Below the pieces are notes generated by a model. It was not told the origin of the DNA. It saw nothing but the letters and a program-made list of their open reading frames with translations, and made no database searches. A DNA stretch of 64,000 nt from Ruminococcus flavefaciens AE3010 (GTDB lineage Bacteria; Bacillota; Clostridia; Oscillospirales; Ruminococcaceae): NCBI RefSeq assembly GCF_000526795.1, contig NZ_JAGT01000003.1, positions 1 to 64,000 of the forward strand, read 5' to 3'. The position numbers and the translations under genes are program-made. This document shows positions 34,401 through 42,651 of the stretch, in pieces. How positions within the stretch are numbered: the stretch's first letter is position 1; each line of letters opens with the position of its first letter.

Positions 34401-37400
34401 CAAATGATATAAAGATAGATTCGTTTGCCCTCAGCTCAGATAATGCCGCTTCATTCGGCATGATAGTCAACAAGGGCTGGTATGCCGATACAGATAAGAC
34501 CATGAGTGACGGTTCGGCTTCGGCAATTTATCTTGAACTTGGTAATACAGGTGCTTATTCGCTGACAACAGGAGCGACCTTCAAGCAGAAAACCAATACA
34601 AGTGCTGATATGTCTATCCCCACATTTGACGAGCTTGTGGCATATACTGCTTATTACACAGGCAGCGGCGCTTCAAAGGTCGGCTACAAGGATAACGAAG
34701 ATGACCTCTACATCATCAAGAATGGTCAGGGTATCGTTTCCATAAAGACCTCCATAACCAATGGTCTTACAATGGACAGTACTTCTGCAAGCGGTTCGTA
34801 TACGCCTAAAACATCTTTCGGACAGCAGATGAATCCGTATTCGAGATATTATTATAACCTCTCGGATTTCAGAACATTACCTGCAAATGACGAGCAGAAG
34901 CTCATGTCGTGGGGCGCACGCTGGTATGCACATTCAAGCATTAAGAAACTGTTTACGGATAACAGCTGGGGAAGTACTGTTCCAGTTCCTTCAACAGCTC
35001 CTACGCAAGCAGAAATTGATGCCGGAAAAGTGTCTACAGTCAGAGATTATGACATGGTGGGCTACAGCTGGTATCCTCTCAATATAGACAATGCTTCTGT
35101 CACTATAACAGGAACGTTCAAGCTCTATAACAAGGAGTTTGAGGACAGTGAGATAAAAGCACATAGAATCGTTGATCCAGACACAAACGATGTTACTGCT
35201 GATTATTCTCGTTCTTCTCTCTACAAAAGTGGGCCATCTCAGCATTTCCTTATGCAGAGTGCGCTTTTCTATGATGTCAACCATAATCTGACTGTTAATA
35301 ATGTAACTCTTCAGGGTAGTATCCCGCAGATCAATACTATAAGAACAGTCGGCACAGGTGAGGATGCACATTCTGTTGGCGATAAATACTCGGGTGTTCT
35401 CATTCTGGATAAAGTCAAGGGTACAGGTGTTACCGAGAGTACAAAATCTGTAGTTAAGCTCAGCAACGTAACACTTGACGGCATTTATGTGCATAATTTC
35501 AGTATATTTAATGATAATGATAATACTTACGCAGATGATTATGCACCCCTGCTTATTAACAAGACCGGCAGTTATTCAACTCTGACGGTGAATGGTATCA
35601 GCAATAATGAGTACCCTTCATCGTTCCCGCGTGGTAGATGTGCAACTTATACAGATTCAAGCTCCAATACAGTATATTGCCCGAAGGTAGCAACAAGCCT
35701 TATAGGCAATGTCGGAGACACAAATGACAGCAACGTCAATATCGAGTTTTCTAATATTACTCTTGACGGCAGAAGCAATAATCTTGACCTCACAGCACTT
35801 GATACTGCTTATAAAACGAGAATATCTCTCTTCACAAAAGCAACTCTGCTGAACAGACTTTCTTTCAGCTCAGGTAAGGGTAGCTATTCATACCAGTGGG
35901 CTGAGGACTGGACTTTCTCTCAGCATCATGTTACATACGGTAAGGAAGTTGGATACACAGTTGAAAATTCACCTGTTCCGAATCAGTATCCAGATATGGA
36001 ACGCTGCTATGCTGACTATAATACCGCTGAACGTACTTTTAAATATACCAATCCAACAACATCTGATGGAACAGATAATTATGCACAAAATTTCATAGAC
36101 AATTATCTTCCGTATGTTGCTGTTGCATATAATCCTGAAAACAGGTATTATCAGCTTGAAGTTAACCATGCAACATCAAAATTCGGCGGCTGCGGTACAT
36201 ATAACGATCCATATACTATAACATCCGGAGGCGATTTTGTTACTATTTCAAAGATTCTTGCAGGCAACTGTGAGGATGCTGAAATTTATCTTCCGATGAA
36301 ATCAGCGAATCAGGCTGATCTTTCATTAACATGGCACGGATCAAGTGGCTGTGGAAAATATTATTATAAATCGGGTGATGACTCACATAGTGAAGGTTTT
36401 TATTTAGACGATGATTACAGCAAAGAATGCAAAGCCGTTGACGATGTCCGCACATATGTTGCAGGAGCATATTTCAAGCTCGCACCTAAGAACAATGCAG
36501 ACGGAAGCACATCAAGAGAAATTACGATAAGTAGCGGAAGCGGATTTACTGGCTTGGGCAATACAGATGATGCGAAGGCTCAGTTCAGAGGCGTTATCGT
36601 AGGCAATAAAAATCAGACTGTTGTAAATGAAACAGACTATCCTCTTATCGCAATAAGCAACGGCAGCGTTGTAAAGGACTTTGAAATAATCGTTGGTTCG
36701 GAAACAGTTGATAATGATATTACTCTTTCGCAGGGTAGCGCTAAGAGTTTCAGTGCTACTGGTGAAAATAGAGGACAAAGCTATGGCACGGTTATGGGTA
36801 TCGTTCTCGGCGGCGATAACATCATCGATAACGTACCTGTGCAGTTCCGTAATACTACTATTATTCTTTCAGGAACTCACGCACAGCTCATACCAGTCGG
36901 CGGATATGTTGGCGTTGTTGAAAAAGGCGGCGTGATCTTCCGTGGAATGGAAGGAAAGGACGGTATATCAGGACTTCCTGCTACAGGTGAGGTTGTGCAA
37001 TACAATAACGGTACTTCAATATCAGAGACAACTCTTATCAAAAAGCCATTATATGAGAATGAATATGATCTTACCGAGATTACAGGCTATGCAGACAATA
37101 TGCGCTGGCTCTATGTCAATCCGATAATCGGCAGAGTCATTAACGGTTATGTTGTTACCGAGGCAAGTGCATACCGCCCGTTTGAGGACGGAACGCGTAC
37201 TTACGGCGACGGTACTGTTGAATACTGGCAAACCAGCGGAGCTCCTGTTTCTAAGACTAAGGCTGAACTTGATGCTATGACCGATGAGCAGAAAGACTTG
37301 CTCAAAAACAGTGCTGTCGGCGTGACAATGCGCAATGGCAATAAGCATTATTCTATTGCGGATATCAGTTCGTCAGAGGCAAAATTGAATACGAAAGGAT

Positions 37401-40400
37401 CAAATTCTGTCATAGAAGTCCCGAACGGTCAGGCATTTTTCATTATGTCTCTTGCTGTAAATAGCGGTATGTCACAAAAACAACTTGGCTATAATCAGGC
37501 ATATCAGGTTTCACGCATAGCGGATTATAGCAATGTTGAAAAGAACTTGTCAGCTGCTCAAAACTCTGTACCTGATTATAATAATAAAGCTAAAAATGAT
37601 ATACTTAATTCATCAAATGAAGCCGCAAATAGAGGTTACCTGTGGCAGAGCTATACTTTAAATAACACTCGGATTACAAATGCAGATAAATCATTGAAGC
37701 TAACAACACAAGATGGAAAATACTATCTCCCCGACGGTTATAAAGGAATTGGTAATATATTCCAAAATTCTGATTATTATCGTATAAAGCTGACCTCTTT
37801 TAATGGTAACGGTGCAACTATTTCGCAGAATACTTATTATTACTTTTATGATAGCTTAGAAACAAAATATCCTCCGTATGAGAATTTGCAAAGCGGACTT
37901 GGATTGATTAATTATTATACCGCTGGCAGCAATGGCACATTCAGAGATTTTTATTTGAACGGAAATGTAAAGGCTGATTTAATAAACACATCAGACGGAA
38001 ATCCTATTCTGACTAAGACTGCGAAGGATTTGGACACCGGAGGTACAAATGCTGCAAATTCAAAATATTTAAGTGTTGGAATGTTGTGCGGCACAATGGC
38101 TAAAGGTCTTACAGTTAAAAATGTTTCTTTGCAGAATGTTGATGTTTTAGGACTTAGAGCAACAGGAGGATTGATAGGATATATTCCTGATCAGACTTTG
38201 ACATATGAAATTGAAAGTACCGTAGCTGCAACCGCTTATAATTCAAACGAAATTAAAGTTCATGGACGAGCAAGCACAGGCGGTTTGGTTGGTAAAATTC
38301 GTGCGGGTTATGCAAAAGTTGATATGAACAATCATACATTTAATCTTTCCGAAGTTGTCTGCGAATGTCAAGACAGAGGTGGAGATTATTGGGATTATGG
38401 TGTTGGCGGTTTTGTTGGTATGATGAGAGCAGGACAAAGTTCTTTAGATACAACTGCAAACTCGTTTAAAAACATTATCATTGGAACAGAAGAAAAAGCA
38501 CAGAATGTTAAATGCGAGAAAGCTGAGATTTTCACCGCTGGTGTCGTAGGCATAATGAATAAGTGCAAAGGTATAACTATTGAAAAGTGTAAATTTTATA
38601 ATTTGTCGGTAAAAGCTAAGTTTGCGGCTGCAGGACTGGTTGCATTTCCAACTACCTATACCCCTGCGGTAGTTACCAATACTCATTTGTATAGTCCTTT
38701 AGGCTCTACAATAGAGAGCACTACAGATTATGCCGGCGGATTGATCGGAAGTTCTGACCCTCGACGGGACATTAGCAACGGAAGCCAAAATTTTACATTC
38801 GATGGTTGTTCGGTGGACAATTATACTATTTCCGGCAAAAAAGGAGCAGGAGGTGTTATTGGTTTCAGAGGAGCTTATGAAGATAGCATTAAACTTTGTG
38901 TTAACAATAGCAGTGTTACGAACTGTACAATAAAAAGTGACGCTGCAGCGGGGGGATTGATCGGTGAGATGATCTCTCCTGTGGTTGGCTATAATTTGTT
39001 GGCACAGAATATTGCTATAGACGGATATTCAAATGATGCCCCCACATATGCAGGCTACATATGTGGCTCTATTACAGATAACAGTGCAAATGTAACATAT
39101 AATACAACTGGAAATTATAAACCGGGTAGTTATATGAAAACCAATCAAGAAACAGGAAGAAACCCATTTATTAAGATAGCCGGTTTCAGCCGACAGGCAG
39201 ATGATCAGAGCACCATGAAAGCGGATTTAGTTGGTGCTTGTAACTACGGAACAGGCTATGGCACCGGCGGCTATGTCATCTTCGCTGATTACAACGGCAC
39301 AACAAGCAACCAAACCGCTTCAAGCGTAAATCTATCAACAGGCTATGAGGGCACTGCTCCTTATGTTACAGTCAATCCAAAAATGCTCATCAACAATGAT
39401 AACTCGTCGAATCCGCTGTTCTTTACAGGCGACGGCGTAAGTGCGGTCAATTATGCAGATTCAGCATTCAAGGCAATTACTGACGCCAGAACGGCTGGTA
39501 CTGATCCAAAGGCTTATACCTTCTATAAGAACGGTAACAATACTGATATCTCAGAAGCCGATATCGCAGCTATAATGGAGAACTATTCGACCTCATACAT
39601 TGCATACAGCAACCGTGCAGGCGTAAGAGGTTTCCCGCTGCTTGTCATTGACGATACCGATGCGGACAAAACAACAGCTCTTATCAACAATTATATCAAT
39701 GTCCTTGCCAATACGAACTACAACTACGCTGATACAAGTAGTCCCGCCAAGGAAATATATGAAGTTAAATTCAAAAGGTATACGTTCAACGGAACTGATT
39801 TTACCTTTGACAGCTCTGCTCCTGCAAGTATGTCCACAGCAGGAAGCAAATTCAAAATGGATCCGGATCACGTTGATACATCATCAACTCCGAAGTTCAC
39901 ACTTATGGACGTTCAGTTCAAGGATCCGTCCTCAACAGGCAATGTTGCATATCATCTGTATATCCCACTGTATGTCAAGCAGCTGTTAAGATTCGAGTTC
40001 AACGCCACAGTTGCTTCGGATACAAACTATTATCCAAGTGCTTATACTGACGGAAGAACATGGGAATTTGAAAACTATGGAAACCCCGTTACAATAATGC
40101 TGGAATATAAGTATGTCCGAACTCCTTCCCAATGGGCCGAGGCTATCAATAGTGGCGACAGCGTTCTTAATAATTACTACAAGTCATTGATCCTTTCAAA
40201 TCTGATTACGGCAAGTGCATATCCCACTGACTATAATACTACTGCACTTCCGCCCGACAGCAGATTGGTCCTTGTAGACGCAAACAATAACGACAAAGCG
40301 TATTACCTCGACAGTGTACCTGCTACGGGAGAAATAAACTTTTATAGTTTTACTTCTGACGGCACCTCTGGTGGCACACATTATACGCCTGCACCATTCC

Positions 40401-42295
40401 AAAATCTTATGAGTATAAGAGTGGAAGAATGTGATGGTGGAACGCTTGTTGCTACAGCGGAAAACACTGCTACAAATGCAATTGTAAAATATAACAATAC
40501 ATATTATCGCAGTGCTGTTGACGGCGATACTGGTCAGAGATACCGCGCATTTGCAGAGTTAGCTGTTCAGGAAGATAATGTTAACGGAACTCTTGTGGTA
40601 GCTACAACGGAAGAAAAAATTCAAGCAACTGTATATAATAATGGGATCTACTATCGTTCTGCAACCGATGAAGAATTAGCAGATGCAGAAACAAAAAAGT
40701 ATAAGACAGCGGATAGAGTGCAAACAGAAAGATATTATCTGAGTATTTTTACAAAGGAAAGCGATAGCACAAACATTTACCATTCAACTATTCAGTCCGC
40801 CGAGGCTTTTGCAGAGAAATCCGAGACTGTAGTTAATAATGTTCCTGAATGGAACGTTGAAAAATGGAGACCTAATAACATACATGGTTCCAATACTTCG
40901 ATACATCTGTTTTATGGTAATCTGTTTGAAAACTATGTAGATATGGACGTATCATCTTCCAATGACTCAACGTTGATGAATGATGAAAACAATTACCTCA
41001 AAGTTGAATTGTTCGCAAATGTAAGATTAAGTGAAAGTGCAAAAAACAAAAACTTAGCGTCAAATCTATATAATCGAACCGAAGGTCAAGCAGGTGTTTA
41101 TCAAACATTCCTTCTAAGATATGATATGAAGGACGAAACTGCAAGCAGCTTTGGCGTTGTCAAAAAAGCTGGTGTTATGGTTGTAGACAATGTCGGTGAT
41201 AACGGATATTATATTCAACCGGGTTCAATCACTAAAGTCGAAGAAGGAAATACCATTATCGACAAAACTCGGTTTAACAGTACATCAAAGGTTTCTGCTT
41301 CAACATATATCACCAGCTCATCAAGCTACATTGAGTTAAGAAATAATGTTAACATCGTAAAAATGCTTGGTAATGAAGCTAATAACTATTCTGTCGCCTT
41401 TAAGGTGAAAGCTGACCTGTTGTATGCTGCAAATGCACTGAATTATCAGTTCCCGTCAGGAAACGGTGATGGAACAACCGGTTCAAAGGTAATCGGATAT
41501 TCAAATATATCCGGTTCACCGGAAAATGCAGCATACAGTACGTTCACCCAAAAGGTCGAAGATACTTCTCGTTACTACACCAAGAATGAGACTAAGGCAA
41601 AGCTCGGTTATGAGGTTATCGAAACTCCTGATCCCGATGCGCTGCTTGATCCTGATTCGCCTAATCCGTTCATCGGACCATATGGTGGAGATTACAGTTA
41701 TCTCGGTATAAATGCTTACGAGATCAAAGACGGTCAAAACAGGCAATATGTTGATAGCTATGCTACATATGACCTTAGCAGTATTTATCCGAGCGGCAGT
41801 AATCAGGCGACCGACTATATAAGACTTACATTGAGTCTTTCTAAGAAAGGAAGCTATCTATCACCGACAGTTGATTCTGAACATGCCGGCGGAACTGCAT
41901 TGACAATAGCTAACTACATTGAAAACATAACTTTATTGGGAGCTGACGGCAGCGACGAGGATACCGATGATGATGAGCTTTACAGCAACGGCTCACTGGC
42001 ATCGGGAATCACGCTTGGCAGCGACAGCGACAGCACAATGCTGGTTCTTATTGTTCCTAAAAACAGACTGAAAAAGAATCAGGAGGAAACTGAATACTAT
42101 TTCCCGATAAGCTATAAAGTCAAAACGGGATCAGCTGCTAATTTCGATAATAGTCACAGCGATATGACTTATTCCAACTACATGGTATCGCTTACAGCAG
42201 AGGAATGCAGTGCAAGCGGTGAGACGATTACCACGACATTTGCAACAGACTATCTCATATACACCAATGCAATACTGGATCCGACAATAAAATAA
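31463..42295 (+). CDS. Giant secreted GLUG-repeat adhesin-like protein (about 3,611 residues)
   Basis: One uninterrupted frame of 10.8 kb. ATG at 31463 has AGGAG ten bases upstream; ATGs at 31454 and 31457 are closer. A basic N-terminus and hydrophobic segment end at HVFADD. Glycine-turn repeats of the GLUG type recur about 25 times in two blocks, about residues 190-960 (GNVGGLIGELQHG, GYAGGLVGKNLDG, FKGGGLVGDLGDG) and 1750-2550 (RATGGLIGYIPDQ, DYAGGLIGSSDP, AAGGLIGEM); such repeats form beta-helices in large adhesins. Between and after them are beta-rich, Tyr/Asn/Thr-rich domains. The C-terminus (TDYLIYTNAILDPTIK) has no LPxTG, membrane helix, SLH or dockerin, so anchoring must be through partners. 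AT-rich codon use between about 37.6 and 39.2 kb differs from its flanks. Confidence 0.85.
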   Translation: MNKYIKKIIKSKTSKRIISGFTALVILSGVTPLSEISDELSKLSISPIHVFADDTPEFTQDSNHEISIFIDELVRYSEDCEKFRDYHKNDNLRITVNSQTEVLANGFKGLGSDSCPFEGSVSIEANSSLVLFLDAPLFNAVYDNVSINSTTENVLIKRGYDSGRDENYKKTPLLAKNVYHGSGTAATWRVTLSGTSDESFGGLIGTMVKDSEHGNADLSVELTMPYSATDVPIKGTGNVGFICGTMMEDTTLNCSLTCLTESEESTSIRKVGNIETDSGNVGGLIGELQHGATLNYTGFVPQTSGAEIKTDANGYAGGLVGKNLDGTMNLYSATDTLYSSSNKYTISQHMTGSSGAGGLYGYFEPQSAASASISPSTYTIDCQVNGSGNTGGLIGELVSANNVSLSGTDKITSSHASGTASTYGGLIGQYMTSNNSSISVTSMEVDTSCGGTAAIYGGAIGCIVDSKTITENDVTTTVDTNIHAAFTSFTVTSANAGTLTYGGLVASAKKAYIDVTGTSSAKTKITATGGFKGGGLVGDLGDGVLVMDGHIDLSAATPTADGHSVGKVVGVRDNALVIKKESASLDLPSTAVDNIGSWGDVIAFDDLFNITSGTSIEIKTPSDPTDHYKKITNEADYAKTALCFQIDASQNPYVSFADTTYNYATIAAQNISIVLPSGTTVLNLSGKGFGGLTRDNDIGTSGEKCTYSGIFNGNSNTLNLGIGPVYRHSYNGLFAIANNSTIQDVTFGGTINVNALADMYVGAAAAKATCSFTVKNVTVNSHFTHACSSESKLVLGGIVGESDGAGTLTIGDSTGSAGNVTVNANITSSGSGSAGDVYLGGVIGRITHSANEAKTWEFNKVNVTGTIKNSAAQTYNRVGGLVAFISNTTSGDASSANVRSLNLKTVNIKGLSIEVNASENGAVGGLLGYAWRNVNVDFNGVTVDVNGSTPCSIKNTGSEAGIDFAGLVYNGTGYWKADTANDIKIDSFALSSDNAASFGMIVNKGWYADTDKTMSDGSASAIYLELGNTGAYSLTTGATFKQKTNTSADMSIPTFDELVAYTAYYTGSGASKVGYKDNEDDLYIIKNGQGIVSIKTSITNGLTMDSTSASGSYTPKTSFGQQMNPYSRYYYNLSDFRTLPANDEQKLMSWGARWYAHSSIKKLFTDNSWGSTVPVPSTAPTQAEIDAGKVSTVRDYDMVGYSWYPLNIDNASVTITGTFKLYNKEFEDSEIKAHRIVDPDTNDVTADYSRSSLYKSGPSQHFLMQSALFYDVNHNLTVNNVTLQGSIPQINTIRTVGTGEDAHSVGDKYSGVLILDKVKGTGVTESTKSVVKLSNVTLDGIYVHNFSIFNDNDNTYADDYAPLLINKTGSYSTLTVNGISNNEYPSSFPRGRCATYTDSSSNTVYCPKVATSLIGNVGDTNDSNVNIEFSNITLDGRSNNLDLTALDTAYKTRISLFTKATLLNRLSFSSGKGSYSYQWAEDWTFSQHHVTYGKEVGYTVENSPVPNQYPDMERCYADYNTAERTFKYTNPTTSDGTDNYAQNFIDNYLPYVAVAYNPENRYYQLEVNHATSKFGGCGTYNDPYTITSGGDFVTISKILAGNCEDAEIYLPMKSANQADLSLTWHGSSGCGKYYYKSGDDSHSEGFYLDDDYSKECKAVDDVRTYVAGAYFKLAPKNNADGSTSREITISSGSGFTGLGNTDDAKAQFRGVIVGNKNQTVVNETDYPLIAISNGSVVKDFEIIVGSETVDNDITLSQGSAKSFSATGENRGQSYGTVMGIVLGGDNIIDNVPVQFRNTTIILSGTHAQLIPVGGYVGVVEKGGVIFRGMEGKDGISGLPATGEVVQYNNGTSISETTLIKKPLYENEYDLTEITGYADNMRWLYVNPIIGRVINGYVVTEASAYRPFEDGTRTYGDGTVEYWQTSGAPVSKTKAELDAMTDEQKDLLKNSAVGVTMRNGNKHYSIADISSSEAKLNTKGSNSVIEVPNGQAFFIMSLAVNSGMSQKQLGYNQAYQVSRIADYSNVEKNLSAAQNSVPDYNNKAKNDILNSSNEAANRGYLWQSYTLNNTRITNADKSLKLTTQDGKYYLPDGYKGIGNIFQNSDYYRIKLTSFNGNGATISQNTYYYFYDSLETKYPPYENLQSGLGLINYYTAGSNGTFRDFYLNGNVKADLINTSDGNPILTKTAKDLDTGGTNAANSKYLSVGMLCGTMAKGLTVKNVSLQNVDVLGLRATGGLIGYIPDQTLTYEIESTVAATAYNSNEIKVHGRASTGGLVGKIRAGYAKVDMNNHTFNLSEVVCECQDRGGDYWDYGVGGFVGMMRAGQSSLDTTANSFKNIIIGTEEKAQNVKCEKAEIFTAGVVGIMNKCKGITIEKCKFYNLSVKAKFAAAGLVAFPTTYTPAVVTNTHLYSPLGSTIESTTDYAGGLIGSSDPRRDISNGSQNFTFDGCSVDNYTISGKKGAGGVIGFRGAYEDSIKLCVNNSSVTNCTIKSDAAAGGLIGEMISPVVGYNLLAQNIAIDGYSNDAPTYAGYICGSITDNSANVTYNTTGNYKPGSYMKTNQETGRNPFIKIAGFSRQADDQSTMKADLVGACNYGTGYGTGGYVIFADYNGTTSNQTASSVNLSTGYEGTAPYVTVNPKMLINNDNSSNPLFFTGDGVSAVNYADSAFKAITDARTAGTDPKAYTFYKNGNNTDISEADIAAIMENYSTSYIAYSNRAGVRGFPLLVIDDTDADKTTALINNYINVLANTNYNYADTSSPAKEIYEVKFKRYTFNGTDFTFDSSAPASMSTAGSKFKMDPDHVDTSSTPKFTLMDVQFKDPSSTGNVAYHLYIPLYVKQLLRFEFNATVASDTNYYPSAYTDGRTWEFENYGNPVTIMLEYKYVRTPSQWAEAINSGDSVLNNYYKSLILSNLITASAYPTDYNTTALPPDSRLVLVDANNNDKAYYLDSVPATGEINFYSFTSDGTSGGTHYTPAPFQNLMSIRVEECDGGTLVATAENTATNAIVKYNNTYYRSAVDGDTGQRYRAFAELAVQEDNVNGTLVVATTEEKIQATVYNNGIYYRSATDEELADAETKKYKTADRVQTERYYLSIFTKESDSTNIYHSTIQSAEAFAEKSETVVNNVPEWNVEKWRPNNIHGSNTSIHLFYGNLFENYVDMDVSSSNDSTLMNDENNYLKVELFANVRLSESAKNKNLASNLYNRTEGQAGVYQTFLLRYDMKDETASSFGVVKKAGVMVVDNVGDNGYYIQPGSITKVEEGNTIIDKTRFNSTSKVSASTYITSSSSYIELRNNVNIVKMLGNEANNYSVAFKVKADLLYAANALNYQFPSGNGDGTTGSKVIGYSNISGSPENAAYSTFTQKVEDTSRYYTKNETKAKLGYEVIETPDPDALLDPDSPNPFIGPYGGDYSYLGINAYEIKDGQNRQYVDSYATYDLSSIYPSGSNQATDYIRLTLSLSKKGSYLSPTVDSEHAGGTALTIANYIENITLLGADGSDEDTDDDELYSNGSLASGITLGSDSDSTMLVLIVPKNRLKKNQEETEYYFPISYKVKTGSAANFDNSHSDMTYSNYMVSLTAEECSASGETITTTFATDYLIYTNAILDPTIK

Positions 42296-42305
42296 CCAAA
42301 TCCAA

Positions 42306-42330
42306 GAGTCGGGAGTTTATCTCCCGACTC
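42306..42330 (+). terminator. Terminator of the matrix operon
   Basis: Ten-bp stem GAGTCGGGAG/CTCCCGACTC with TTTAT loop and TTTT tail, ten bases past the giant gene. Confidence 0.9.
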
Positions 42331-42445
42331 TTTTCTGCTATTCCGCAGGCATGATTTGCTGTACAAATCAAACAAAGCTGCTGCTTTCGGTTTGTGTTGA
42401 ATTACGATTTTTAGGTGGATCACAGCCTATATGACCGAAGTCTGA

Positions 42446-42474
42446 TTGACACACTCCATTATTTGTGATATGAT
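42446..42474 (+). promoter_or_regulatory. Promoter of the LRR-SLH-dockerin gene
   Basis: TTGACA (42446-42451) and TATGAT (42469-42474), spacing 17. The rest of 42331-42651, including a leader of about 170 bases, shows nothing recognisable. Confidence 0.7.
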
Positions 42475-42651
42475 AAAAACAGATTCCTTTCAATATAATA
42501 AATTTGATAAGGCAGTTATAAATGAACAAGCAGGCATAATGAATACATCAATGGATACTTTTATCGTTATATGAAACTGTAAATGTAAAAATCAAGTATG
42601 AGTTATTCAAAAAACACGCCGATTAACGGCATAGGAAGGGAAGAATGAAAA

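Noticed and set aside
31463..42295. Sortase or membrane anchor on the giant protein
   Set aside because: The last 60 residues contain no LPxTG-like motif, hydrophobic helix or charged tail.
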